The notes under the pieces: generated by a model
Seen by the model: only the letters and a program-made list of their open reading frames with translations
What the model was told of the DNA's origin: nothing
Databases searched by the model: none
Part shown: one piece after another, positions 1-4,703 of the stretch
Numbering within the stretch: position 1 is the stretch's first letter
How the letters are laid out: each line of letters starts with the position of its first letter
Made by a program: the position numbers and the translations under genes
Source: Bacillota bacterium
GTDB lineage: Bacteria > Bacillota > Clostridia > Acetivibrionales > DSM-1351
Direction of reading: 5' to 3'
Assembly: GCA_023412635.1 (NCBI GenBank)
Contig: JAEYNI010000128.1
Coordinates: forward strand, 1 to 6,913
DNA length: 6,913 bases

Positions 1-181
1 TTAACAGCTCGCTTCCGCTGATAGGCTCTGAAAACCCAAAATAATTTTCAATTTTATGAGCCCTTAGTAACTCACTGTTGTTTTTTCCTATCACCAGAGT
101 TTTAAGATTTGCACGAACAGTGTAAAGGGCTGCCGATAAACCAGCCGGTCCCTTCCCGACAATTATTACATCATATATCAT
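1..181 (-). CDS. Thioredoxin reductase-like FAD/NAD(P)-dependent oxidoreductase, N-terminal part
   Basis: Only the first 60 codons are in the window; the gene runs off the left edge. The protein opens with a Rossmann FAD-binding motif, VGKGPAGLSAALY (residues 8-20, fitting GxGxxG), and continues with KIENYFGFSEPISGSELL, which matches the 'IENYPGF..ISG.EL' segment of thioredoxin reductases. The lysine inside the glycine motif (GKGPAG) is unusual, since TrxB proteins mostly have GGGPAG or GSGPAG. The ATG is fixed by GGAGG at 187-191, five bases upstream. The gene follows metY by 88 bases holding tandem repeats. The redox-active CxxC of true TrxB would lie outside the window, so function is open: disulfide reduction, or electron supply to the sulfite reductase of the same cluster, are both guesses. 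Confidence 0.85.
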   Translation of the reverse strand, partial: MIYDVIIVGKGPAGLSAALYTVRANLKTLVIGKNNSELLRAHKIENYFGFSEPISGSELL

Positions 182-192
182 GTTAACCTCCC

Positions 193-210
193 AAGCCACT
201 TTAGTGGCTT
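193..210 (-). promoter_or_regulatory. Perfect inverted repeat abutting the flavoprotein ribosome binding site
   Basis: AAGCCAC-TAAA-GTGGCTT on the minus strand gives a 7-bp stem with a four-base loop, ending one base before GGGAGG. It is formed where the last tandem unit meets the flanking AAGCC. There is no T-run after it, so it does not look like an intrinsic terminator. It could be an operator or a small mRNA hairpin next to the Shine-Dalgarno sequence. The symmetry is seen in the sequence; any regulatory role is inferred. Confidence 0.45.
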
Positions 211-247
211 TGACACTTTAGTGACTTTGACACTTTAGTGGCTTTGA
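197..247. repeat. Three tandem 17-base repeats before the flavoprotein gene
   Basis: Three head-to-tail units occupy 197-213, 214-230 and 231-247. On the plus strand the unit reads CACTTTAGTGGCTTTGA; the middle unit differs by one base (GACTTTGA in place of GGCTTTGA). Two shorter, degenerate copies (TTTTTGA- and TTATTGA-like) trail off up to about 265. Each unit holds the core CAC-TTTA-GTG, so each is itself a small inverted repeat. The array fills almost the whole space between the metY stop and the ribosome binding site of the next gene. A related copy lies at 1993-2004. Whether it acts in DNA (operator) or RNA cannot be told. Confidence 0.9.
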
Positions 248-269
248 CATTTTTGACATTATTGAGGCT

Positions 270-1499
270 TTATACCTTCTCCAAAGCCTGTTCAAAATCT
301 TCTTTTATATCTTCAAAATCCTCTATACCGACACTAATCCGGATAAGATCATCATACACGCCCATTTTTTCCATTTCTTCAACCGTATTGGTTGCATAAA
401 TAGTTGACGCAGGGTGAATTACAAGTGTTCTGACATCACCGATATTTGATAGGTTATAGGCATATTTTAAGGAATTTATAAGCTTAAAGGCATTTTCCTT
501 TGAGCCAACCCGAATTGTAAGAATGGCTCCGAATTTATCTCCAAACTGTTTCCTTGCAATTTCGAAATCCCGAGCTGCTCCCAGACCAGGGTAATTTACT
601 GCAGACGCTTTTGGGTGGTCTTGAAGTGTTTTAGCCAGCTCTAAAGCGTTGCTGCAGAGACGATCCATTCTCAAAGCCATGGTTTCCAGTCCGAGACTGC
701 TGAGATATGCATTGAAAGGTGCCATGCAAGCACCGAAGTCTTTAAATAGCGTCTTTCTGAGTTTTGCCAGATAAACAAAGCCTCCGAATTTTTTATATGC
801 GTTCAGTGAAGAAAATTTATCAAAATCCCATTTAAATTTTCCTCCATCAACAATGATTCCTCCGATGGAATTACCACTACCATTGATATATTTTGATGTT
901 GAGTGAATTACTATGTCTGCTCCCAGTTTTAAAGGCTTTACCAGATAAGGAGTGGTTACAGTATTATCAACAATGAGAGGAAGTCCGTGGCTGTGAGCCA
1001 GTTCTGACAATGACTTTATATCGTATACATCAAGTTTGGGATTTCCAATAGTCTCAACATATATTGCTCTGGTCCTGTCATTTATGTTTTCCTCAAAGCT
1101 CTCAATTGAATTGTCCCTGGCATATTTTACGGTAATGCCCAAGTCTTCAAGACAACTGAACAGTGAGTATGTACCGCCAAAAATTCCACTGCCCGAGACT
1201 ATTTCTTCTCCGCTTCTAGTGATATTTAACAATGCCAGGGTTGCCGCCGCCATACCGGAGGAACAGGCAACTGCTCCGACACCGCCTTCCAGAAAGGATA
1301 TTCTTTTTTCAAAGGCTTCGATTGTAGGGTTACTTATTCTAGTATATAAAAAGCCAGGTTCACGACCTTTAAAAACATTCTCCAGCTTCTCGGCTGTTTC
1401 CTGCTCAAAGGCAGAAGACTGGTAAATGGGAATTGTTGTAGCTCCTGTTTTACCATCTGCTGCAAATTCACCATGAAGAAGTGCAGTATTAAACTTCAT
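270..1499 (-). CDS. metY: O-acetylhomoserine sulfhydrylase, PLP-dependent (MetY)
   Basis: This 409-residue cytoplasmic protein belongs to the Cys/Met-metabolism PLP family, close to the usual MetY length of about 425. It should replace the acetyl group of O-acetylhomoserine with sulfur to give homocysteine. Visible landmarks are YTRISNPT (52-59, cofactor phosphate contact from the neighbouring subunit), VDNT with Asp178, the Schiff-base Lys203 in HSTSKYINGSG, SLGLETMALRMDRL (268-281, typical of MetY), and Arg387 in LIRISVGIED for the substrate carboxylate. The usual PASTTH segment is PASTIY here (363-368). The ATG overlaps the tusA stop by four bases (ATGA), implying translational coupling. 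With a sulfur carrier, E1 and JAMM protease upstream, the sulfur donor is probably a protein thiocarboxylate and not free sulfide. Cystathionine gamma-synthase is a less likely alternative. Confidence 0.93.
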   Translation of the reverse strand: MKFNTALLHGEFAADGKTGATTIPIYQSSAFEQETAEKLENVFKGREPGFLYTRISNPTIEAFEKRISFLEGGVGAVACSSGMAAATLALLNITRSGEEIVSGSGIFGGTYSLFSCLEDLGITVKYARDNSIESFEENINDRTRAIYVETIGNPKLDVYDIKSLSELAHSHGLPLIVDNTVTTPYLVKPLKLGADIVIHSTSKYINGSGNSIGGIIVDGGKFKWDFDKFSSLNAYKKFGGFVYLAKLRKTLFKDFGACMAPFNAYLSSLGLETMALRMDRLCSNALELAKTLQDHPKASAVNYPGLGAARDFEIARKQFGDKFGAILTIRVGSKENAFKLINSLKYAYNLSNIGDVRTLVIHPASTIYATNTVEEMEKMGVYDDLIRISVGIEDFEDIKEDFEQALEKV

Positions 1500-1744
1500 A
1501 ACAGGCCACCCTTTTCAACAAATACGGTAAAGGTTCCGTCTTCATTGTTAACTACATTGAGCACCTTATGGCCCTCATCCTTAAAACTTCTGGGTACGTT
1601 TTGAATAGGTTCTCCCTCATTCATTTTTACTTCCAGTATCTGACCGTCATCCAATTCTTCCAGGGCAACCTTTGCCTTTACAAAAGTTATTGGACAAACT
1701 ACGTCAGTTATATCAACAAAATCGTCAGCTTGTATATTTGACAT
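1496..1744 (-). CDS. tusA: TusA/SirA-family sulfur carrier protein
   Basis: The protein has 82 residues, the normal size for TusA (about 81). The conserved cysteine is Cys17 in DVVCPITFVKAKVALEEL, matching the family pattern CPxxxxK, although the usual CPxP is CPIT here. The rest fits the two-layer alpha/beta fold, with a glycine-rich turn and a beta strand near the C terminus (TFTVFVEKG). TusA proteins carry a persulfide on this cysteine and pass it to a partner. I chose the ATG at 1744 because GGAGG (1750-1754) lies five bases upstream; a longer reading to 1804 would run through a repeat. The gene overlaps metY by four bases, so sulfur delivery to or near MetY is likely, but its exact job is inferred. 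It has an unusual 291-base leader that may hide its ribosome binding site. Confidence 0.9.
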   Translation of the reverse strand: MSNIQADDFVDITDVVCPITFVKAKVALEELDDGQILEVKMNEGEPIQNVPRSFKDEGHKVLNVVNNEDGTFTVFVEKGGLL

Positions 1745-1835
1745 ATTAACCTCCATGAGCCGTAATAGCGGCCACAAATAGTAATGAAATTTATCTACTC
1801 CCATATCCGCTATAAGGCGAATAAAGGAGGTTAAT
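1745..1835 (-). promoter_or_regulatory. tusA: Inverted repeat that would sequester the tusA Shine-Dalgarno sequence
   Basis: In the tusA mRNA, GGAGGTTAAT (1754-1745), which carries the Shine-Dalgarno sequence, is perfectly complementary over 10 bases to ATTAACCTCC (1835-1826) upstream. Inside this stem a second stem pairs 1759-1771 with 1807-1818, interrupted by one A-A mismatch and one bulged G. The loop spans roughly 1772-1806. The hairpin ends one base before the start codon. Such an arrangement would block ribosome access unless opened by a ligand, protein, competing RNA or upstream translation. The pairing is read directly from the sequence; regulation is inference. Confidence 0.55.
1747..1789 (-). 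repeat. 43-base direct repeat, tusA-proximal copy
   Basis: This segment matches 1943-1985 at 40 of 43 positions, 196 bases apart. On the minus strand both copies run from TTTCATTAC, through the small palindrome GCCGCTATTACGGC, to CATGGAGGTTA, and so both carry a GGAGG sequence. This copy supplies the actual tusA ribosome binding site. The three differences are at 1773, 1774 and 1780. Confidence 0.9.
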
Positions 1836-1892
1836 TGGCCATGTGCGCTTTCAAAATATTTGATAAAATATTTTGAATATTTCGCACGGCCA
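1836..1892. repeat. AT-rich stem-loop in the tusA leader
   Basis: Perfect 10-bp arms TCAAAATATT (1851-1860) and AATATTTTGA (1867-1876) flank the six-base loop TGATAA. Outer arms GTGCG (1843-1847) / CGCAC (1883-1887) and TGGCC (1836-1840) / GGCCA (1888-1892) extend it, separated by small unpaired stretches of 2, 3 and 6 bases. No T-run follows on either strand, so I do not call it a terminator. It resembles the dispersed palindromic elements of many genomes, but copy number cannot be judged from this window. Confidence 0.6.
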
Positions 1893-1901
1893 TAAATTCA
1901 T

Positions 1902-1948
1902 AGGTTAGTTTGGAAGACGAGCATTAGCGAAGTCTTTCAAGCTAACCT
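1902..1948. repeat. 17-base-arm inverted repeat in the tusA leader
   Basis: The arms at 1902-1918 and 1932-1948 are complementary at 15 of 17 positions around a 13-base spacer. The two imperfect positions are T-G pairs when read as plus-strand RNA and A-C mismatches when read as minus-strand RNA. On the minus strand one arm overlaps the GGAGG of the upstream 43-base repeat copy. It could be an RNA hairpin or the remains of a short inverted-repeat mobile element. Confidence 0.65.
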
Positions 1949-1985
1949 CCATGAGCCGTAATAGCGGCTGCAAATTGTAATGAAA
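1943..1985 (-). repeat. 43-base direct repeat, distal copy
   Basis: This is the second copy of the tusA-leader repeat (40 of 43 identical to 1747-1789). Its GGAGG (1946-1950) is followed after five bases by TTG and a 12-codon open frame to 1905, which may be accidental. A third, more decayed relative (GAGCCG..GCGG..CACAA) lies at 2003-2030, just after the sulfite reductase stop. Copies in a row within one leader suggest local duplication. Confidence 0.85.
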
Positions 1986-1990
1986 AGACA

Positions 1991-2030
1991 CGTAGTGGCT
2001 TTGAGCCGACATGCGGTCACAATTAGTTAT
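1991..2030. repeat. Composite of the 17-base repeat core and a decayed leader repeat
   Basis: Positions 1993-2004 read TAGTGGCTTTGA, identical to 12 bases of the tandem array at 197-247. It is followed directly by 2003-2030, a degenerate version of the 43-base repeat in which a four-base ACAT replaces TAATA between GAGCCG and GCGG. Two repeat families found elsewhere in the window are therefore joined here, two to six bases after the end of the sulfite reductase gene. Confidence 0.6.
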
Positions 2031-2035
2031 TTAAT

Positions 2036-2899
2036 CTACAATACACTTGCAACATCCTTTTCAAGCAATTCCCAACCAACTCTGTCTATAGTGTTTCTGA
2101 AGCGCTCACTGGACTTTCCGTGTTTTTCGTAAAATTTCAGGGTAACATCTACAACCTTAAAAAGCTCTTCAGTTGTAAAGACAATCGGCAGAAGCTTTTT
2201 ACCTATGGCTATCCTGTTACCAAACAATCCTCCGAAGTAAATTATGAATCCGCTCTTGCCTTCCCATGCTTCTGTTGGACAGGCTCTTACACATCTCCCG
2301 CAATAGTTGCAGGCTTCTTCATTGAATATAAGCTTTTTGTCTGTCTTATCGACGGTTATTGCCTTCTCACGGCAAACTACTTGACACAAACCGCAGAAGG
2401 TACAGCTAGCTTCTTTCCAATCAACCTTTTCTCCGCCTTTTACACCGAGATCATTTTCTTCGGCTTTAAGACAGTTATTACAGCAAGCAGTAATCCCGAA
2501 CTTGAACTTATGAGGAAGCTCTTTACCGTGGTAGCGTTTGTCAAATTCATAAGCCAGTTTTGTGGAGTCGATAATTCCGTTTGGACATACTTCGCTGCCC
2601 TGACAGGCAGTTATGGTCCTTACCCTTGGTCCGCAGACTCCCGGTTGCAAATTTACCTCTGCAAGCTCGGCCTTTACAGCCTCCACATCCTCAAGCTTTA
2701 TAAAAGGAATTTCTATACTTTGTCTTGAAGTCATATGTACATATCCTTGACCATATTTCTTTGCTATTTCATGAACCTTAAGCAATTGGTCAGCCTGTAT
2801 CTGTCCTCCGATAATCCCAAGTCTCAAAGAAAAGTTGTCTTTCTGCTTCTGGCGCATAAAGCCGCCTTTTTTTAATTCCTTATAATCTACCTGTGCCAT
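2036..2899 (-). CDS. Small siroheme sulfite reductase fused to a 2[4Fe-4S] ferredoxin domain
   Basis: This 287-residue protein should reduce sulfite to sulfide in the cytoplasm. Residues 20-145 form a nitrite/sulfite reductase half-repeat: HMTSRQSIEIP (55-65), then the siroheme/[4Fe-4S] ligands C99-x5-C105 (TACQGSEVC) and C139-x3-C143 (ACCNNC). A bacterial-ferredoxin insert follows with C166, C169, C172, C176 and C197, C200, C203, C207 (CNYCGRCVRACP). This order is like AsrC of anaerobic sulfite reductase and the small assimilatory-like enzymes, but no AsrA/AsrB partner is in view, so electrons may come straight from ferredoxin. The ATG at 2899 is chosen because GGAG lies nine bases upstream; an in-frame TTG at 2983 would add 28 residues unlike the family. 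It follows the JAMM gene by 90 bases. Dissimilatory use is less likely given the neighbours. Confidence 0.9.
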   Translation of the reverse strand: MAQVDYKELKKGGFMRQKQKDNFSLRLGIIGGQIQADQLLKVHEIAKKYGQGYVHMTSRQSIEIPFIKLEDVEAVKAELAEVNLQPGVCGPRVRTITACQGSEVCPNGIIDSTKLAYEFDKRYHGKELPHKFKFGITACCNNCLKAEENDLGVKGGEKVDWKEASCTFCGLCQVVCREKAITVDKTDKKLIFNEEACNYCGRCVRACPTEAWEGKSGFIIYFGGLFGNRIAIGKKLLPIVFTTEELFKVVDVTLKFYEKHGKSSERFRNTIDRVGWELLEKDVASVL

Positions 2900-2989
2900 A
2901 TTCTTTTCTCCATTTCCGGTAAAAGAGAGCCCGAATAATACCTTGGTAATAAAATTACACTGTGATTGTATCCAGCTGTGCAATAGACT

Positions 2990-3406
2990 CTAATTACCTT
3001 CTATTATAATTTTTTCTTCCCTGACCTCATTCTTTATAATATTAAAGCTTTTTAATACAATATTCTTATCATCCATTAAAGATATGATGAAATAGCTGGC
3101 TTCAGGGTCAAAAGCAAGTCTTTTGTCTTCCTCCGAAGGTCTTGATGGTGATGCCGGGTGACTGTGAAAGTTCCCCAGCATTACCCATCCGTTGCTTCTC
3201 ATATCCTTGACGGCGGTAAATTGTTCTTTCGGATCCATTGAAAAATGCTCAGGGCTATAATCCGTATTTGTAAGCAGATATACTCTTCTGACATACTTGA
3301 TATCATTATCAACAATGCCTCCCAGCAGACCGCATGCTTCATTTGGAATTGCCTTAATGGAATGCTCCAAAATTTCATTATATTGTTTTTGATTAATTAC
3401 AATCAA
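2990..3406 (-). CDS. JAMM/MPN+ metalloprotease of the Mec+/HcyD type
   Basis: This 138-residue protein has the complete zinc-protease signature: Glu23 in PNEACGLLGG, then H81-S-H83-P, seven residues after His83, Ser91, and Asp94 (HSHPASPSRPSEED), which fits E-xn-H-S-H-x7-S-x2-D. The family cleaves C-terminal peptide bonds after Gly-Gly of ubiquitin-like proteins. In Mycobacterium, Mec+ frees cysteine from CysO; in Wolinella, HcyD removes the extra C-terminal residue of HcyS and later frees homocysteine. Here the carrier gene is two genes upstream and carries a tail, so both roles fit. Translation appears to start at TTG (3406), six bases after AGGTG; the next in-frame ATG (residue 57) would remove Glu23. 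A 177-base gap separates it from the E1 gene. Confidence 0.9.
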   Translation of the reverse strand: MIVINQKQYNEILEHSIKAIPNEACGLLGGIVDNDIKYVRRVYLLTNTDYSPEHFSMDPKEQFTAVKDMRSNGWVMLGNFHSHPASPSRPSEEDKRLAFDPEASYFIISLMDDKNIVLKSFNIIKNEVREEKIIIEGN

Positions 3407-3583
3407 TTATAGCACCTACCTTCCATATTGAGAACATAAGGATATTCACCTGCACTGGTTTGTTTATTTTATAGTAGCATAATTCCCTTAACCATAAAAT
3501 TGATAAAATTTACTTTATACCATAAATAATTTACATCATTCTTTTGTGCTGTCTTGATAAGCTAATTTTAATAACAGTATAAA
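3407..3583 (-). other. Intergenic gap between E1 and JAMM genes, possible internal promoter
   Basis: This 177-base, very AT-rich gap is the longest non-coding stretch after the tusA leader. On the minus strand TGGTATAAA (3522-3514) looks like an extended -10 element, but no good -35 lies 16-18 bases upstream. A second TATAAA occurs nearer the JAMM start. A tandem nine-base repeat AATTTTATC/AATTTTATG lies between them. I see no terminator hairpin or known riboswitch. An internal promoter is possible, not shown. Confidence 0.2.
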
Positions 3584-4399
3584 TTATGTATGCTTTAATT
3601 CACAAACTGCCTGTTCGTAATCAATAAGTGTTTTAATAGATGGATTTTCACCACAAACCTGACACTTCTTATTGTTTGGCAGGTTTATTTTTCTGAAATC
3701 CATCTTAAGGGAATCATAGGTTAACAGCTTACCGGTAAGCAAATCACCAACTCCAAGGACATACTTTATTGCTTCTGTAGCCTGTATGGTTCCGATAATC
3801 CCTCCCATTACGCCAAGAACACCGGCCTGCTTGCAGGTAGGTACTGCGTCAGGAGGCGGAGGATTCTTAAATACACATCTGTAGCAAGGCCCCTGTCCCG
3901 GAACATACGTCATGGTCTGACCCTGAAATCTTATGATGCCTGCATGTGAAAACGGCTTTTGGGTAAGTACACATGCATCATTAATTAAAAATTTTGCAGG
4001 AAAATTGTCAGTACCATCAATAATAAAATCATAATTTTTATCGTTGATAATGTCTTTAATATTGGAAGAGCTTACCCATTCCTTGTATACTGCCACCTCT
4101 ACGTCAGGATTCATTTCGCTAATGGTTTCCTTGCCCGAAATGACCTTTGGCTTACCAACATCCTTGGTCAGGTGTATTATCTGCCTTTGCAGGTTTGATA
4201 GTTCAACAACATCGAAGTCAACAAGCCCTATTGTGCCTACACCTGCTGCTGCCAAGAACATTGCTGCCGGTGCACCAAGGCCTCCTGTTCCAATAATAAG
4301 TACCTTTGAGTTAAGAAGCTTTTTTTGCCCCTTAACTCCAACTTCCTTTAAAATAATATGTCTTGAATATCTTTCAAGCTGTTCATTGGAAAAACTCAT
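3584..4399 (-). CDS. E1-like sulfur-carrier adenylyltransferase (MoeB/ThiF/HcyF family)
   Basis: This 271-residue enzyme should use ATP to adenylate the C-terminal glycine of the carrier encoded just upstream. It shows the full family pattern: RYSRHI (10-15), the nucleotide-binding GTGGLG (37-42), DFDVVELSNLQRQ (61-73), DGTDN (128-132), zinc-binding cysteines C172/C175 (CYRC) and C246/C249 (CQVC), and the conserved Cys189 in TCKQAGVLG. There is no C-terminal rhodanese domain, so sulfur probably arrives as sulfide or from another protein. AGGAGG precedes the ATG by five bases. Only 30 bases separate it from the carrier gene. MoeB (molybdopterin) or ThiF (thiamine) functions are possible by sequence alone; the sulfate-assimilation context and lack of moa/thi genes favour an HcyF-like role. 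Confidence 0.9.
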   Translation of the reverse strand: MSFSNEQLERYSRHIILKEVGVKGQKKLLNSKVLIIGTGGLGAPAAMFLAAAGVGTIGLVDFDVVELSNLQRQIIHLTKDVGKPKVISGKETISEMNPDVEVAVYKEWVSSSNIKDIINDKNYDFIIDGTDNFPAKFLINDACVLTQKPFSHAGIIRFQGQTMTYVPGQGPCYRCVFKNPPPPDAVPTCKQAGVLGVMGGIIGTIQATEAIKYVLGVGDLLTGKLLTYDSLKMDFRKINLPNNKKCQVCGENPSIKTLIDYEQAVCELKHT

Positions 4400-4429
4400 T
4401 TTGACCTCCTTATATGTACACTCAATTTG

Positions 4430-4651
4430 TTACTTCACGCTATTCACACTGCCACCACCCATAAAGTAAAGGAATTCAACAACATCCCCGTCTTTTACAA
4501 GTAGTGTCTCAAAATCATCTCTGTTCACAAATTCATCGTTTATTTGTACTGTTACATAATCCTGCATTTCAACGTTTTGTGTTCCAAGCAGCTCTTTTAC
4601 TGTTAATTCCTTTTCCAGTACTACTTCTTTTCCGTTTGCTTGAATTTTCAT
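4430..4651 (-). CDS. ThiS/HcyS/CysO-like sulfur carrier with masked C-terminal diglycine
   Basis: The product is a 73-residue beta-grasp protein: MKIQANGKEVVLEK opens the first hairpin, and DGDVVEFLYFMGGG (54-67) is the typical C-terminal end of ThiS-type carriers. Unlike ThiS, which ends at its glycines, this protein continues with SVNSVK (68-73), so it must be trimmed before the E1 can adenylate it. The JAMM protease gene two positions downstream is the obvious candidate, as in Wolinella, where HcyD trims HcyS. I chose the ATG at 4651 because GAGGGGG (4661-4667) sits nine bases upstream; the in-frame TTG at 4669 overlaps that site and is unlikely. The likely partner is MetY, giving homocysteine; a CysO-like role in cysteine synthesis or a ThiS role is less well supported. 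Confidence 0.85.
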   Translation of the reverse strand: MKIQANGKEVVLEKELTVKELLGTQNVEMQDYVTVQINDEFVNRDDFETLLVKDGDVVEFLYFMGGGSVNSVK

Positions 4652-4660
4652 GAGATATAT

Positions 4661-4667
4661 CCCCCTC
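4661..4667 (-). promoter_or_regulatory. Ribosome binding site of the sulfur carrier gene
   Basis: GAGGGGG on the minus strand, nine bases before ATG 4651, decides between this start and the TTG at 4669. The TTG would overlap the site itself and add six residues (ending in ..GIYL) not seen at the N terminus of beta-grasp carriers. Confidence 0.6.
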
Positions 4668-4703
4668 AATAGATTTTAATAAATTTTATTTGATCATATA
4701 TTC

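Noticed and set aside
193..210. Intrinsic terminator after metY
   Set aside because: The stem is only 7 bp and is followed by GGGAGG and a start codon, not by a T-run.
1745..1804. Longer N terminus for tusA starting at ATG 1804
   Set aside because: The added 20 residues are encoded by the 43-base repeat and hairpin, are absent from TusA proteins, and a strong GGAGG sits correctly before ATG 1744.
1841..1876. Plus-strand short peptide frame (MCAFKIFDKIF) after GGAGG at 1826-1830
   Set aside because: The GGAGG is the complement of the tusA anti-Shine-Dalgarno and the frame is made of the AT-rich hairpin arms; chance is the simpler explanation.
1905..1940. 12-codon minus-strand leader peptide frame starting at TTG after GGAGG
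   Set aside because: Spacing is good, but the peptide (MKDFANARLPN) holds no Cys and no internal Met for a sulfur attenuator, and the GGAGG is part of a repeat. Kept only as a possibility.
2120..2728. Plus-strand open frame of 202 codons opposite the sulfite reductase gene
   Set aside because: It lies wholly inside a strongly recognised minus-strand gene, has no ribosome binding site I can see, and its translation resembles no family. The same applies to plus-strand frames at 1036-1425, 4044-4469, 5098-5301, 5599-6135, 6416-6628 and 6647-6835.
2900..2983. Longer N terminus for the sulfite reductase from TTG 2983
   Set aside because: The added 28 residues do not look like the family, and GGAG nine bases before ATG 2899 gives a better start.
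2900..2989. Promoter in the 90-base gap before the sulfite reductase gene
   Set aside because: TTGCAC and TACAAT occur but only seven bases apart; no properly spaced pair was found.
4430..4651. Thiamine biosynthesis ThiS
   Set aside because: No thiG, thiH or other thiamine gene is present, the glycines are capped by a tail, and all neighbours belong to sulfate assimilation and homocysteine synthesis.
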